From the NCBI GenBank assembly GCA_963680875.1, contig OY804579.1:27079804-27143803 (forward strand): a stretch of 64,000 nt of DNA, written 5' to 3'. This stretch comes from Bathymodiolus brooksi (taxonomy: Eukaryota > Mollusca > Bivalvia > Mytilida > Modiolidae). The position numbers were made by a program, and so were the translations under genes. Every line of letters begins with the position of its first letter. Within the stretch, counting starts at the first letter, position 1. The notes under the pieces are model-generated. The model saw only the letters and a program-made list of their open reading frames with translations, was not told the origin of the DNA and searched no databases. This document shows, piece by piece, positions 46,494 through 57,537 of the stretch.

Positions 46494-48204
46494 TTTTATT
46501 ATTATTATCACCATTTTTACTTTTATACTTTCAAAGGTTGCATACATCAGATACCGACCAAATTACTTTTTTAGGTTTCACATTTGTATTAAAAAAGGAA
46601 TAACTACCCCTTTACTTTTTTTGTTATTTTGCTTCAAGTTGGAAAAAAATCTTGATAATAAATTTCGGGATTTGCTGCAAAAGTAACGTCAGTTTTTCTT
46701 CTCATTAGATTGAAATTTCTCTACATATGCAAGGACTTGAAGAATAAAGTTCATAAAGTAAATTTCTATCAATAGCTATTTTATGCTACTACTTTCTTCT
46801 ATTAGTGTCCAAATTGAACAGAAAGCCGTCAAATCTAAAATTGCACTACATAAGCATGAATCCATCTTCAACTTTTTTTTGCCAATAACCAGATGCCCCT
46901 AATAATTTGGTTTCTATGCCACTGAGCCACTGTCATGACTGCCTACTTTGTGGCACACTCCAATAGGCTATCAACTCTATCATTATGTCTGGAATCGCTC
47001 CGAAACAGAACGCCTTTAAATTTAAAATTGCACCACATAAGCAAAAATCCATAGTAAAAAAAATTTTGGAATGAAGATGGATATATGAAACTAACACCTA
47101 TTTATTTTTAGACATTGACAAAACTTTAATAAAACAATTTACGCAATATACAAATTAGTGACAGTAAACTTATGATTGAATTTGGAAGACATACACATGT
47201 AACAGGGTTTGAACTTAACTTTTTTTTCAAGTAGCCATGTGGGCCCCTAAAATACTAAAATTGAGGGCCCACTCCAAAATTTAGGACCACATTTTTGTAA
47301 TGTATTACCATGTACATCATATTTTAGGTGTTTTTTTTTGCTATGTTTGATTTGAGTGTTTTTTACTGTATTTTATGAACTGCTGTGTGTGTTGACAGGG
47401 GATTGTTTGTAGGAATTTGCTTTGTGAACGATTCACTGAAATTTATTAAAATGAAATAAATTTACATTTTTTGCATTCATTTATTGCGACCTTTTTATTT
47501 TGTCATAGTCCTTCAAGGCTTGTAATAATCATTTCTATCTTCGACCTTCCGTTTCACAGAGTGAGAGTTCCCGTTACGATTAGGAAAGAATTTGTCCAGA
47601 CTAATTTGTCGTGACATAGTATGCTAGTCAAAAAGATCAGTAAAATCATATTCTGATTAACGGAAATCAACAAATGAATATAAATTGAAATCCGATCGGG
47701 AAAAATAGGGTTGATTTCCGTAATTAATATTTTTAGATTTAAAACAATCTTGAAGAAAAATTTAGAATGGATGAGATAATAACTGATGCAGTTAAATGTT
47801 ATTAAAGACATTTTATTCAGATATGTTTAATATAAAATTATACATAAATTATGAACGAATCATTCTTTAAGAAATTTTATTTACCGGAAGTAACACCGTT
47901 AGAAGGAATAGCCAAATGTTGCACTCAAAGGTTAAATTGAACAGCACAATCATAACTCTTTGGATTTTTTTGGCAATCACATGCAAAACGTCCGAAGAAA
48001 TACATTGAGCCCAAGTACTGATTCAGTCAGGATCCCAAGCTAAAGAAATATTGAGATTTTATTAAAAACTGTATTTTCAATTTCTAGGATTTACTTGCCA
48101 CGTGGGCGAACGGATTTGAAAAATGAGGGGCCCACACGGAAAACTACTCGCCATTGGTGAGTGGGTGACCGCTAATTTCAAATCCTGCATAATAAAACTG
48201 ATAT
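46494..48204. other. AT-rich DNA with an old duplication
   Basis: No gene recognised. AACAGAA-GCCGT-AAATCTAAAATTGCACTACATAAGCA-type wording occurs near 46,816 and again near 47,006, a diverged ~190-bp duplication. GGGCCCACT words near 47,235-47,275 and 48,128 suggest remnants of a transposon. Confidence 0.4.
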
Positions 48205-48262
48205 TAATAACATTATTTGTCCCTTGTGTAAAAATGGAGTTGAGGATGAATATCATTCGCAA
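48196..48262 (+). pseudogene. Short LINE zinc-motif fragment
   Basis: The + strand reads INNIICPLCKNGVEDEYH, the C-x-x-C zinc site near the end of LINE polymerases. No flanking coding sequence is preserved. Confidence 0.45.
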
Positions 48263-48534
48263 GGGCTTGAATCGCTTTCATAGAGGTCACACGGCCTATA
48301 TACATGTACCATATATACTAACAAGGGATGCAACGACCAACGTAGCCAAGCCACTACCAGTTCTGTTTCAGACTTGAAAAAAATATAAAAAATCGCACAT
48401 TCAACCAATCTTTGTTGTTAGCTAGCATATTGATTTATCTTTCCGACGAGACATAATTTTTCACAAATGCTTCACTCTAGAAGTCAGAGCACCCCTGCAA
48501 ACTTGAAACTTTGCTCTAAAATAGGCCACCAACG

Positions 48535-50119
48535 TTTAGTATCTAGGTAGTATATTAGGTCCTCTGCTATTTCTTTGCTATGTAAATGATATGTCAATAA
48601 GCATTAATTCTGACTGTAAATTATTATTATATGCTGACGATAGCACAATACTTTTCTCTCATAAAGATCCACAAGTTATTTCAAAGAAACTTGGCAAAGA
48701 ATTAGAGTCATGCAGTAACTGGTTATATAATTAGTTGATAATAAATTGTCTACATTTGGGTAAAACTGAATGTACATGTATCCTTTTTGGTTCAAAACGT
48801 AATTTAGTAATTTTCAAGTTTCTTGTAATAATCATATAATTTCTTCACGAAAAAGTGTTAAATATTTAGGACTCAACATTGATCAGTCTTTATCAGGTGA
48901 AGTTATAGTTATACCCCCTGCAACGAAGTTGCAGGGGGGGTATTCTGGTTTCACCATGTCTGTCCATACGTCCGTCTGTAGACAAATCCTATGTTGTACG
49001 ATAGTTTGAGTTGTGTTTCTTAGAATCTTTCAAAATTTTATCAGCTGTTTACTGGTGAAGAGAGGTGACGATTTTCACTTTTGCCGTTCCAGAGTTATTG
49101 GACTTGATATGATGGAAAATAGGATTTTTACCCTATGTCGTATGATAACTTGAGTAGTGTTTCTCAGAATGTTTTGAAATTTTATCACCAGCTTAATGGT
49201 GAAGAGAGGAGGATCTCTTTTATTTTTGAAGATTTTCACTTTTGCCGTTCCAGAGTTATTGGACTTGATATGACGGAAAATAGGATTTTTACCCTATGTC
49301 GTATGATAACTTGAGTAGTGTTTCTCAGAATGTTTTGAAATTTTATCAGCAGCTTACCTGTGAAGAGAGGAGGGTCCCTTTCATTATTGGTCGGAACAAT
49401 CAGTAATGTTTTGGTGATGGAAATAGATTGGACAGATGTGGGGAGCTGGGGGTATACATGCTCACAGTAATACTAGTTAATAATAATTAATATAATCAAA
49501 AAAGTTAACTCAAGACTCAAATTTTTGTACAGACAAGCTAATTGTTTGTCTGAAACATCAAGAAAAACACTTAGTATGGCTCTAATTCAATACCACTTTG
49601 ACTACTATTGTTCATCTTGGTATGAAGGTGTATGTACATGTAAATCTCTCAGAAATAAACTTCAAGTGATGCAAAATAAAACTGTCAGATTTGTTAAAAG
49701 GCTGGGACCCAGAACTACAATTAATTACCTGGTATTTTCAGATGTTGGAATTCTTAATATTGAAAACGGAGTCCAACAACTTAAGACTTAATCACGTACA
49801 CAACATTTTTTAGAACCAGGGTCCTAAATATATGGGACAAAATTTCAGTAAAGCGAGAGATTTACGTCATTACTCAATAAGGGGTAAACATTATAATTTT
49901 GTGGTGCCAAATATAAATGGGATGACTACCGGTAGTACAACTTTTTATTTTAATGCTAAGGACTGGAACTCCCTTCCAATTCCACTTATAAGTATTAAAA
50001 ACTTCCAGTCGTTCAAATCCGGTGTAAAAGAATTTATTTTTAACCGATGTACAATAGGGATGTATATTCAAATTATTTTTGTTTCTAATGAATGTCCAAA
50101 AGAGTTCATTAGTTTTTAA
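48535..50119 (+). pseudogene. LINE reverse transcriptase palm/thumb and C-terminus, interrupted
   Basis: The + strand reads SILGPLLFLCYVNDM, LLLYADDSTILFSHKD (catalytic Y-A-D-D), LESCSNWL, and KYLGLNIDQSLSGE after frame changes. After the insertion at 48,909-49,476 it resumes with KVNSRLKFLYRQANCLSETS, FDYYCSSWYEG, LQVMQNKTVRFVKRLGPRT and, from 49,832, FVVPNINGMTTGSTTFYFNA then DWNSLP. This is the usual order of a non-LTR polymerase end. A 3' untranslated stretch follows to ~50,290. Several stops and frameshifts. Confidence 0.75.
48909..49476 (+). mobile_element. 568-bp Helitron-like insertion with TGCAACGAAGTTGCA hairpin
   Basis: LINE sequence ...GAAGTTATAG is followed by TTATACCCCCTGCAACGAAG, a perfect foldback CCCCCTGCAAC/GTTGCAGGGGG, and a GTCCGTCTG region. 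Core units repeat at 161 bp (GATTTTCACTT at 49,070 and 49,231), and the end is TACTAG, after which the LINE continues TTAATAAT. No target duplication beyond TT. Same end logic as the TTAGCTCACC family, though a strong 3' hairpin is not obvious. Confidence 0.65.
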
Positions 50120-50440
50120 AACACGTTTTATATGATAAAAGTTTTAAGTCACTTCTTGGTCCTGCCAAAGTCAAGGTCTAGTCAAACCATTTTAATTATT
50201 ATTTATATTACTTAAAGAATAGGACCCCATTTGAAATAAGCTTAGTAAGCTTTATGGGTTTCCTAGGTTTATTATAAATAATAAGTTTTATTTAAAGTCG
50301 AAATATCTATAACGCATAACATAAGCTCTAGTGAGCTTTTGAATCGACTATTACATAAAAAGCACATACAAGTATAACATAACTTTACAAGCACATATTA
50401 CATGACATCACAAAGCAAAACAACTAAAACAACATGCATG
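50120..50440 (+). other. LINE 3' untranslated region
   Basis: It contains GGACCCCATTTGAAATAAGC, the TTAGTAAGCTTTATGGG hairpin-like stretch and an AAATAATAA tail near 50,275-50,290. No coding. Confidence 0.45.
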
Positions 50441-50760
50441 CATAGACATTTGTATAAAACATAAGCTCATGTATACATAGTCATACATAAAAGCAAACTT
50501 ATGCATACATAAAACACAGTTACATATAAAATTAATCAGAACTGAATCTAAAAGCATAAAAGCATAAGCTCATGTATACATAGACATACATAAAAGCAAT
50601 CTCATGCATACATAAATAGTTACATATAAAATTTATCAGAACTGAATCTAAAAGCATAACACATAAGCTCATGCATATATAGACATACATAAAAGCAAAC
50701 TCATTCATACATAAATACAGTTTCATATAAAATTAATCAGAACTGAATCTAAGAGCATAA
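50440..50760. repeat. ~100-bp tandem array, about 3 copies
   Basis: CAGAACTGAATCTAA occurs at 50,537, 50,637 and 50,738, each preceded by ACATATAAAATTAAT and CATAAGCTCATG-ATACATAGACATACATAAAAGC wording. It could belong to the 3' region of the adjacent minus-strand LINE. Confidence 0.8.
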
Positions 50761-50840
50761 TAGCAGATCAGGATAGGGTAATATTAAAACTATTAAAACT
50801 ATATAGCACTAAGTACACAAAGCATAACAAGACAAACTGT

Positions 50841-51660
50841 TTACACGCAAGCACTACAATGGCATGAGCCACCATTCCAGGTATTCAATAATTTTGAAAA
50901 TTGATTTAAGTTTTGTTCTAATCTAATATGGTTTGGTAGCTCATTCCATAGTTTGGTTGAAAAATAACGGAATGATTTCAGACCATACCTTGTTGTTTTT
51001 ACAGATGGTACATCAGCTGTGTTTTCGTATCTAAAGGAATAATTATGTTTTTTAATATTTACCAAATCATGTAAATAAATAGGGCTTTCTTTATGTATAA
51101 TTTAAACGTTTCAATTGCTATACTTCTTAATCTTCTAACTTTAAGTGATGGCATTTTTGATTTTTCCAGTAATTCTTCATAATTTAAAACATAGTCATTA
51201 TAAATAAACCTGAGTGCCCTTTCTTGAATTTTTTCCATTTTCTTAGTATTTTTCTCACTGCAAAAATGCCATGTTACAGGACAATAATTGAAGTTGGATA
51301 ATATAAATGAATAGTAAACAGTTAGTCGACCTAGCCTATTTAAATATCTACCAATTCTTTTCAAAACATTTAGTTGACGAGCAGATTTTTTACAAATTTC
51401 TGATATATGCTTATCAAAATTTAATTCATAATCTATTGTAACACCAAGAAGTTTAACATGTTCTTCACACTTTATCTTGCTACCATTTAAATCAAAGCAA
51501 ATCTGTTCTTTAAAGGTTTTCTTGCCTATTGCCAAAGCTTGGAATTTGTCTGGATTAGCTTGCATTAAATTGTTTGCAAACCAATCCAGCATTTTTTGAC
51601 TGTCACTCTCTAATATCAATATGTTTAAGTTGTATTTTTTCTGTTTTAAATAGATTTTAA
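50841..51660 (-). pseudogene. LINE polymerase thumb and C-terminus (CR1/Jockey-like)
   Basis: A 186-codon minus-strand frame reads MLDWFANNLMQANPDKFQAL, VKLLGVTIDYELNFDKHI, a YYSFILSNFNYCPVTWHFCS block and ERALRFIYNDY. A frameshift near 51,090 leads to SPIYLHDLVNIKKHNYSFR, then SFRYFSTKLWNELPNHIR, ending with a C-x-C-x-x-C. The catalytic Y-A-D-D is upstream of the truncation at ~51,660. This is a separate, minus-strand copy, well preserved with one frameshift. Confidence 0.8.
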
Positions 51661-51804
51661 AAATTCCAATTTTAGACTGACATGGGTGAAGCTTCTATGT
51701 ATGATTGCATATTTTTAATTTTATTATTTGATATGTATATTTGTATATTGTATGTTGATATTTTATCGAATAAATCTATCTATCTATCTATCTATCTATC
51801 TATG
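51650..51804 (+). mobile_element. LINE 3' end with (TCTA)n tail
   Basis: GAATAAATCTATCTATCTAT ends in about eight TCTA units at 51,772-51,804, typical of the microsatellite tails of CR1/L2-like LINEs. The body upstream is only ~120 bp before it meets the minus-strand LINE. Confidence 0.5.
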
Positions 51805-53520
51805 CAGATCTACAAATGATGTACTCCTACTATCGTTACCTATTGAAGGTTTTCTTTACTGTTAAAAACTTATGTTATTGTAATCGGTTCATAGGTCAGA
51901 GCCGAGAGATTGTAATATGATGCTGAAATGATGTATAACGATATCAAGAAATCTGAACTTGAAAATTTATTTGTAAAGGTACAAATGTAAGAACTGCAAT
52001 ATCTATATCTAGTTATTGTGTTTAACAACACTTTAAACAATAGTTCAGTTATATTGTAGCCATCAGTTTTATTAGTGGAGAAAACCACCAACCTGTCACT
52101 GACAAACTTTATAACATTATATTTAATGGAGTACACCTTGCCATGAACGGAATTCAAACTGAATCATGATTGCATAGGTAGTTGTAAATCCAACTACCAT
52201 AAATTTATGACTACGAAGGCCCCTCTACAATAACTATAATTTTATCTTGAAAAACATACTTTTTCGTAATTCCATTTTATTTAATCCTAGAAGAAGCTTT
52301 AATTGTTTTGAAAACTTGGTGAAGTCCGATTTTTCCCATTAATAATGTAAATATTGATGTCATGTCCACTGAGAAACAAGCGTTTCATGTTTTATTTTCA
52401 TTGACCGTCGAAAAGTGGTGATGTAGTACACATGGTTGATGAAGATTTCCATGACAGCATTTTGAAACGGAAAGAATATACTTGATTTTTAACATATAGT
52501 ACATCAAACACAAATGACAAATTTTTCATGTTATATATTAAGGTTTTAATCTGGTCGCTTTATTGAGATATTAATATTTGTGTGTTAGGTCGTTAACAGG
52601 TAATGATCAGAATATATTTTCTGAAACGTACATCATTCCTGTATGTGTCACATGAATCATTTTTCAAAAATATGGCACTTGCATTTTGTATGCCAATTGT
52701 TTATTGTTTTGCATTGAAATTCAAATACTATACTCCATCACAAGATTAATGGTCCATCTTTTATATTATCCCTTGACAATTTGAATAAATGAATACATCT
52801 ATGATTTTCTCTATGGAGATTTAATATCATCTTTGTTTCTTTCATTTTTCCTCCACATTTTAAGCAACAACTTTCTATGTTTAATTATCTGAGGTTTGTT
52901 TGTGACTATGACAAAAAGTCAATGTTGAACTACATCATCTGCCAATGTTTTTCTTCGAATTAATTCCTTTTATATATATATATATATATATATAAATTAC
53001 CTAAAGAAGAATTCTTAGGACATCTGCCCAAATTAATATAGCTCTCATTCTTCCCCATTTGCTAACAATGAACTAGATGAATTCAGATGGAATCCTAACC
53101 ATCAGCAAATTTGGCAGCCACTCAGACTTGAGAACACTGGTAAATTTAGTCAAGGTTGGGCCATTACAACATTGGCACTGCAAGTATTACATATACAGGT
53201 CTGTACATGTATATATCAAATATTTTTAAACAAAGCATATGCATGTTTCAGATATAATCTTCGGTTGCCCATCATGGGATGTAATTATTTATTATAGAAA
53301 TAACAAAGGTCTGGCCAGGTTGTTTGTGCCTAATTAACTTTTATTATAACAAATGTAGTATTATTTGTGCTTGTTGATATTTCTCAACCTTGTAGGATCA
53401 GTGTTATCCCCATTCCCCAAATAACTCAAATATGGCACAAGTTAATATCAATAGTTTTGAATAAGAAGTACTGACAGTACTGTTACAACTACCAGATGTA
53501 CTTAGGTTACATAATTGAAG
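51805..53520. other. AT-rich DNA without clear gene
   Basis: A segment at 52,050-52,160 (ATCAGTTTTATTAGTGGAGA, AAACCACCAACCTGTCAC) is a diverged relative of 53,575-53,640. A (TA)n run lies at 52,972-52,994. No protein similarity recognised. Confidence 0.45.
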
Positions 53521-53559
53521 AAAAACTTCCTGGTATCAGCCACCTGCTACAAGGGCCCA

Positions 53560-54110
53560 ACTGATATATCATGGTGATCAGTTTTATTGGTGAAGGAAAC
53601 AGACTACCCAGAGAAAACCACCGACCTGTCACAAGTCACTAACAAACTTTATTATATAATGTTGTACACCTTGATAGGCACTGATTGCACTGGTACCGTA
53701 ATTGTAAATCATGACTTATTATATAATGTTGTATCAAGTACACCTTGATAGGCACTGATTGGTAATTGTAAATCATGACTTATTATATAATGTTGTATCA
53801 AGTACACCTTGATAGGCACTGATTGGTAATTTTAAATCATGACTTATTATATAATGTTGTATCAAGTACACCTTGATAAACACTGATTGGTAATTGTAAA
53901 TCATGACTTATTATATAATGTTGTATCAAGTACACCTTGATAGGCACTGATTGGTAATTGTAAATCATGACTTATTATATAATGTTGTATCAAGTACACC
54001 TTGATAAACACTGATTGGTAATTGTAAATCATGACTTATTATATAATGTTGTATCAAGTACACCTTGATAGGCACTGATTGCACTGGTAATTGTAAATCA
54101 TGACCACAAC
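53560..54110 (+). repeat. Dispersed element followed by a 64-bp tandem array
   Basis: GGTGATCAGTTTTATTGGTG and GAGAAAACCACCGACCTGTC are a motif common in mollusc DNA. Its tail (TTATTATATAATGTTGTA) is then repeated at 53,716, 53,780, 53,844, 53,908, 53,972 and 54,036, a strict 64-bp period. Two variants alternate (GATAGGCACTG and GATAAACACTG), giving a 128-bp superunit over the last copies. Confidence 0.85.
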
Positions 54111-54196
54111 GTCCCCTTTAATTAGTGTATAATTGTGGGAGATATCAATGTACTTCAAGTCTATAATTAACTTTTAATGTAGAAGTTTTCCTGTTT

Positions 54197-57100
54197 TTAG
54201 CTCACCTGACCCAAAGGGTCATGTGAGGTATTGCCATCACTTTGCGTCCATCGTCCGTCTGTAAACTTTTTCAAAAATCTTCTCCTCTGAAACCACTGGG
54301 CCAATTTAAACCAAACTTGGCCTGAATCATCGTTATGGGGTTCCCTTTAAAAGTTATGTCCGATGACACTGCTGACCAACCATCATGGCTGCCATGTCTA
54401 TAAATAGAACATAGGGGTAAAATTGCAGTTTTTGGGTAATAACTCAAAAACCGTTAATACAAACAGAAATCTGACGTGGGGTAAAAATGATCAGCACAAC
54501 AAGATCTACCTACCTTGAAATTTTGAAGTAAATCTGATTACCCATCTTTGAGTTATTGCCCTTTTTAGCTCACCTGGCCTTTAGGCCATGTGAGCTATTG
54601 TCATCACTTTTCGTCCGTCGTCCGTCCGTCAACATTTCACATTTTAATCTTCTCCTCAGAAACCACTGGACCAATTGCAACCAAACTTTGGTGGAATGGT
54701 CCTTGGATGGCCCCCTTTCAAAATTGTGTCCGGTGATCCCGACTTCCAACCAAGATGGCCGCCAAGCTAAAAATAGAAAAAAGGGGGGATGAAATTTTAA
54801 TTGTCCATTGCTGCTTTAGTGTAAGTCAAAATGAGCTCAAATTTTAACTGCAGCTACATGGCAAGGAGTAGTTTAACATATATTCCTGGGTTTTTCTGTA
54901 AAATTTTTCTTTCAGCTGATATATACCGATTATGCAAATTAGGCATATTTTGATAAAAGATCACATTTAAATCTTCTCCTCTGAAACCGCTGAACCAAAT
55001 TAAAGCAAACCTGGCAGGGATGGTCCCTGGGTGGGTCCCTTTCAAAATTGTGTCCGACAGCCCCCGCCCTCCATTCAAGATGGCCGCTGTTACTAAAAAT
55101 AGAAATTTCTTCAAATGGCCAAAACTGCTCTATTTTAAGCCAGAATGTGCCCAAATTTGAACTGTGTAAGCATAATGATGAGCTTTTTAGCATATATTAC
55201 AGAATTTTTTATGAACTTTGAACTTTTGCCGAATTTGACCGATTATGCAAATTAGAAAAAAGGGGGGATGAAATTTAAAAAAAATCTTCTCCTCGGAAAC
55301 TACTGAGCCAATATCAACCAAACTTTGCTGAAATGATTCTTGGATGGCCCCTTCCAAAATGTGTCCGTTGATCCCGACTTCCAACCAAGATGGCCGCCAA
55401 GCTCAAAATAGAAAAAAAGGGGGATGAAATTTTAATTGTCCATTGCTGCTTTAGCGTAAGTCAAAATGAGCTGAAATTTTAACTGCAGCTACATGGCAAG
55501 GAATAGTTTAACATATATTCCGGATTTTTCTGTGAAATTTGTCTTTCAGCCGATATATACTGATTATGCAAATTAGGCATATTTTGATAAAAGATCACAT
55601 TTAAATCTTCTCCTCTGAAACCGCTGAACCAAATTAAACCAAACCTGGCAGGGATGGTCCCTGGGTGGGTCCCTTTCAAAATGTGTCCAACAGCCCCGCC
55701 CTCCATTCAAGATGGCCGCTGTTACTAAAAATAGAAATTTCTTCAAATAGCCAAAACTGCTCTATTTTAAGCCAGAATGTGCCCAAATTTAAACTGTATA
55801 AGCATAATGATGAGCTTTTCAGCATGTATGACAGGATTTTTTATGAACTTTGAACTTTTGCCAATTTTGACCGATTATGCAAATTAGAAAAAAGGGGGGA
55901 TGAAATTTAAAAAAAATCTTCTCCTCTGAAACTACTGAGCCAATCTCAACCAAACTTTGCTGAAATGATTCTTTAATGGCTCCCTTCCAAATTGTGTCCG
56001 GTTATCCCGACTTCCAACCAAGATGGCCGCCAAGCTCAAAATAGAAAAAAGGGGGGATGAAATTTTAATTGTCCATTGCTGCTTTGGTGTAAGTCAAAAT
56101 GAGCTCAAATTTTAACTGCAGCTACATGGCAGGGAATAGTTTAACAAATATTCCTGGTTTTTCTGTGAAATTTTCCTTTCAGCCGATATATACCGATTAT
56201 GCAAATTAGGCATATTTTGATAAAAGATCACATTTAAATCTTCTCCTCTGAAACCGCTGAACCAAATTAAACCAAACCTGGCAGGGATGGTCCCTGGGTG
56301 GGTCCCTTTCAAAAATGTGTCCGACAGCCCCGCCCTCCATTCAAGCTGGCTGCTGTTACTAAAAATAGAAATTTCTTCAAATGGCCAAAACTGCTCTATT
56401 TTAAGCCAGAATGTGCCCAAATTTGAACTGTATAAGCATAATGATGAGCTTTTTAATATGTATTACAGGACTTTTTATGAACTTTGATTTTTTGCCGATT
56501 TTGACCGATTATGCAAATTAGAAAAAAGGGGGGATGAAATTAAAAAAAAATCCTCCTCTGAAACTACTGAGCTAATCTCAACCAAACTTTGCTGAAATGA
56601 TTCTTGGGTGGTCCTTCTTCCAAAATTGTGTCCGGCATTTCAGAACTCCAACCAAGATGGTCACCACAGCCGAACTTAGTTTAACATACATGTAGGAACC
56701 TATGGGAAATTCACATAAAAATCTTCTTGTCTGGAACCAGTTGCTCAATTGGAACTAAACTTTGATAAAATAGTCATTGGATGGTCCTCCTCCAAAATTG
56801 TGTCTGGTGGTCCCACCCTCTGACCAAGATGGCTGCACAGCTGTACTTAGTTTAACATAGGACCCTATGGGAAATTCACACAAAAACCATCTTGTCTGGA
56901 ACCAGTAGCTCAATTAAAACCAAACTTTGATGGAATAGTCATTGGATGGTCCTCTTCCAAAATTGTGTCCGGCAGTTGCGCTCTCCCACCAAGATGGCCA
57001 CCACAGTGCAGTTGCGTTGTTATTGAAAGCAGCTTTGATCCAGGTGAGCGATTACAGGTTCCTGGGAGCCTCTGGTTTCATCAAAATTTCAAAATTTTAA

Positions 57101-57197
57101 TACTTTTCGTCCTTTATTTCAAAAACTATAAGAGATAGATCTTAAGTTTAAACTGCAAACATGTTCAGCCTGTCAAGATCTACCTACTCTGCAATTT
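54197..57197 (+). mobile_element. Helitron-like element, outer copy, interrupted
   Basis: It starts TTAGCTCACCTGACCCAAAG with a 5' hairpin and the GTCCATCGTCCGTCTG stretch, and runs to 54,564, where a second element is inserted. It resumes at 57,076 and is interrupted again at 57,198. Similar wording on both sides (GATCTACCTACCTTG near 54,510 and GATCTACCTACTCTG near 57,178) indicates an internal duplication. Its own 3' end was not recognised. Confidence 0.55.
54565..57075 (+). mobile_element. Helitron-like element nested in the previous one
   Basis: It starts TTAGCTCACCTGGCCTTTAG with a hairpin to GGCCATGTGAGCT. It ends CAGGTGAGCGATTACAGGTT, a weak hairpin (CAGG/CCTG, GGTTCC/GGGAGCC) and CTGG at 57,072-57,075, followed by TTT. 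Internally it has three copies of a ~640-bp composite unit (GTCCCTGGGTGGGTCCCTTTC at ~55,021, ~55,657 and ~56,290), each with its own CAAGATGGCCGC sites. Open frames across these units are repeat translations. Confidence 0.65.
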
Positions 57198-57537
57198 TTA
57201 GCTCACCTGTATGAGCTATTGCCATCAATTGGCGTCCGTCTAAACTTTAAAAAAAATCTTCTCCTCTGAAACCACTGGGCCAATTTAAACCAAACTTGGC
57301 CTGAATCATCCTTAGGGGGTTTCCTTTAAAACTTATGTCCGATGACCTTGCCGACCAACCATCATGGCCACCATGTCTATAAATAGAACATAGGGGTAAA
57401 ATCAGCAAAAAAATCAATTAAAAAAAATCCAGAAAAATCCTTTAGAGTATATTGCAATTAAATTTGATAAATATATGTAATATTCTTTCAGAATTATGGT
57501 TGAGGACCCCATCCCCCATCAAACATGGCCACCATTG

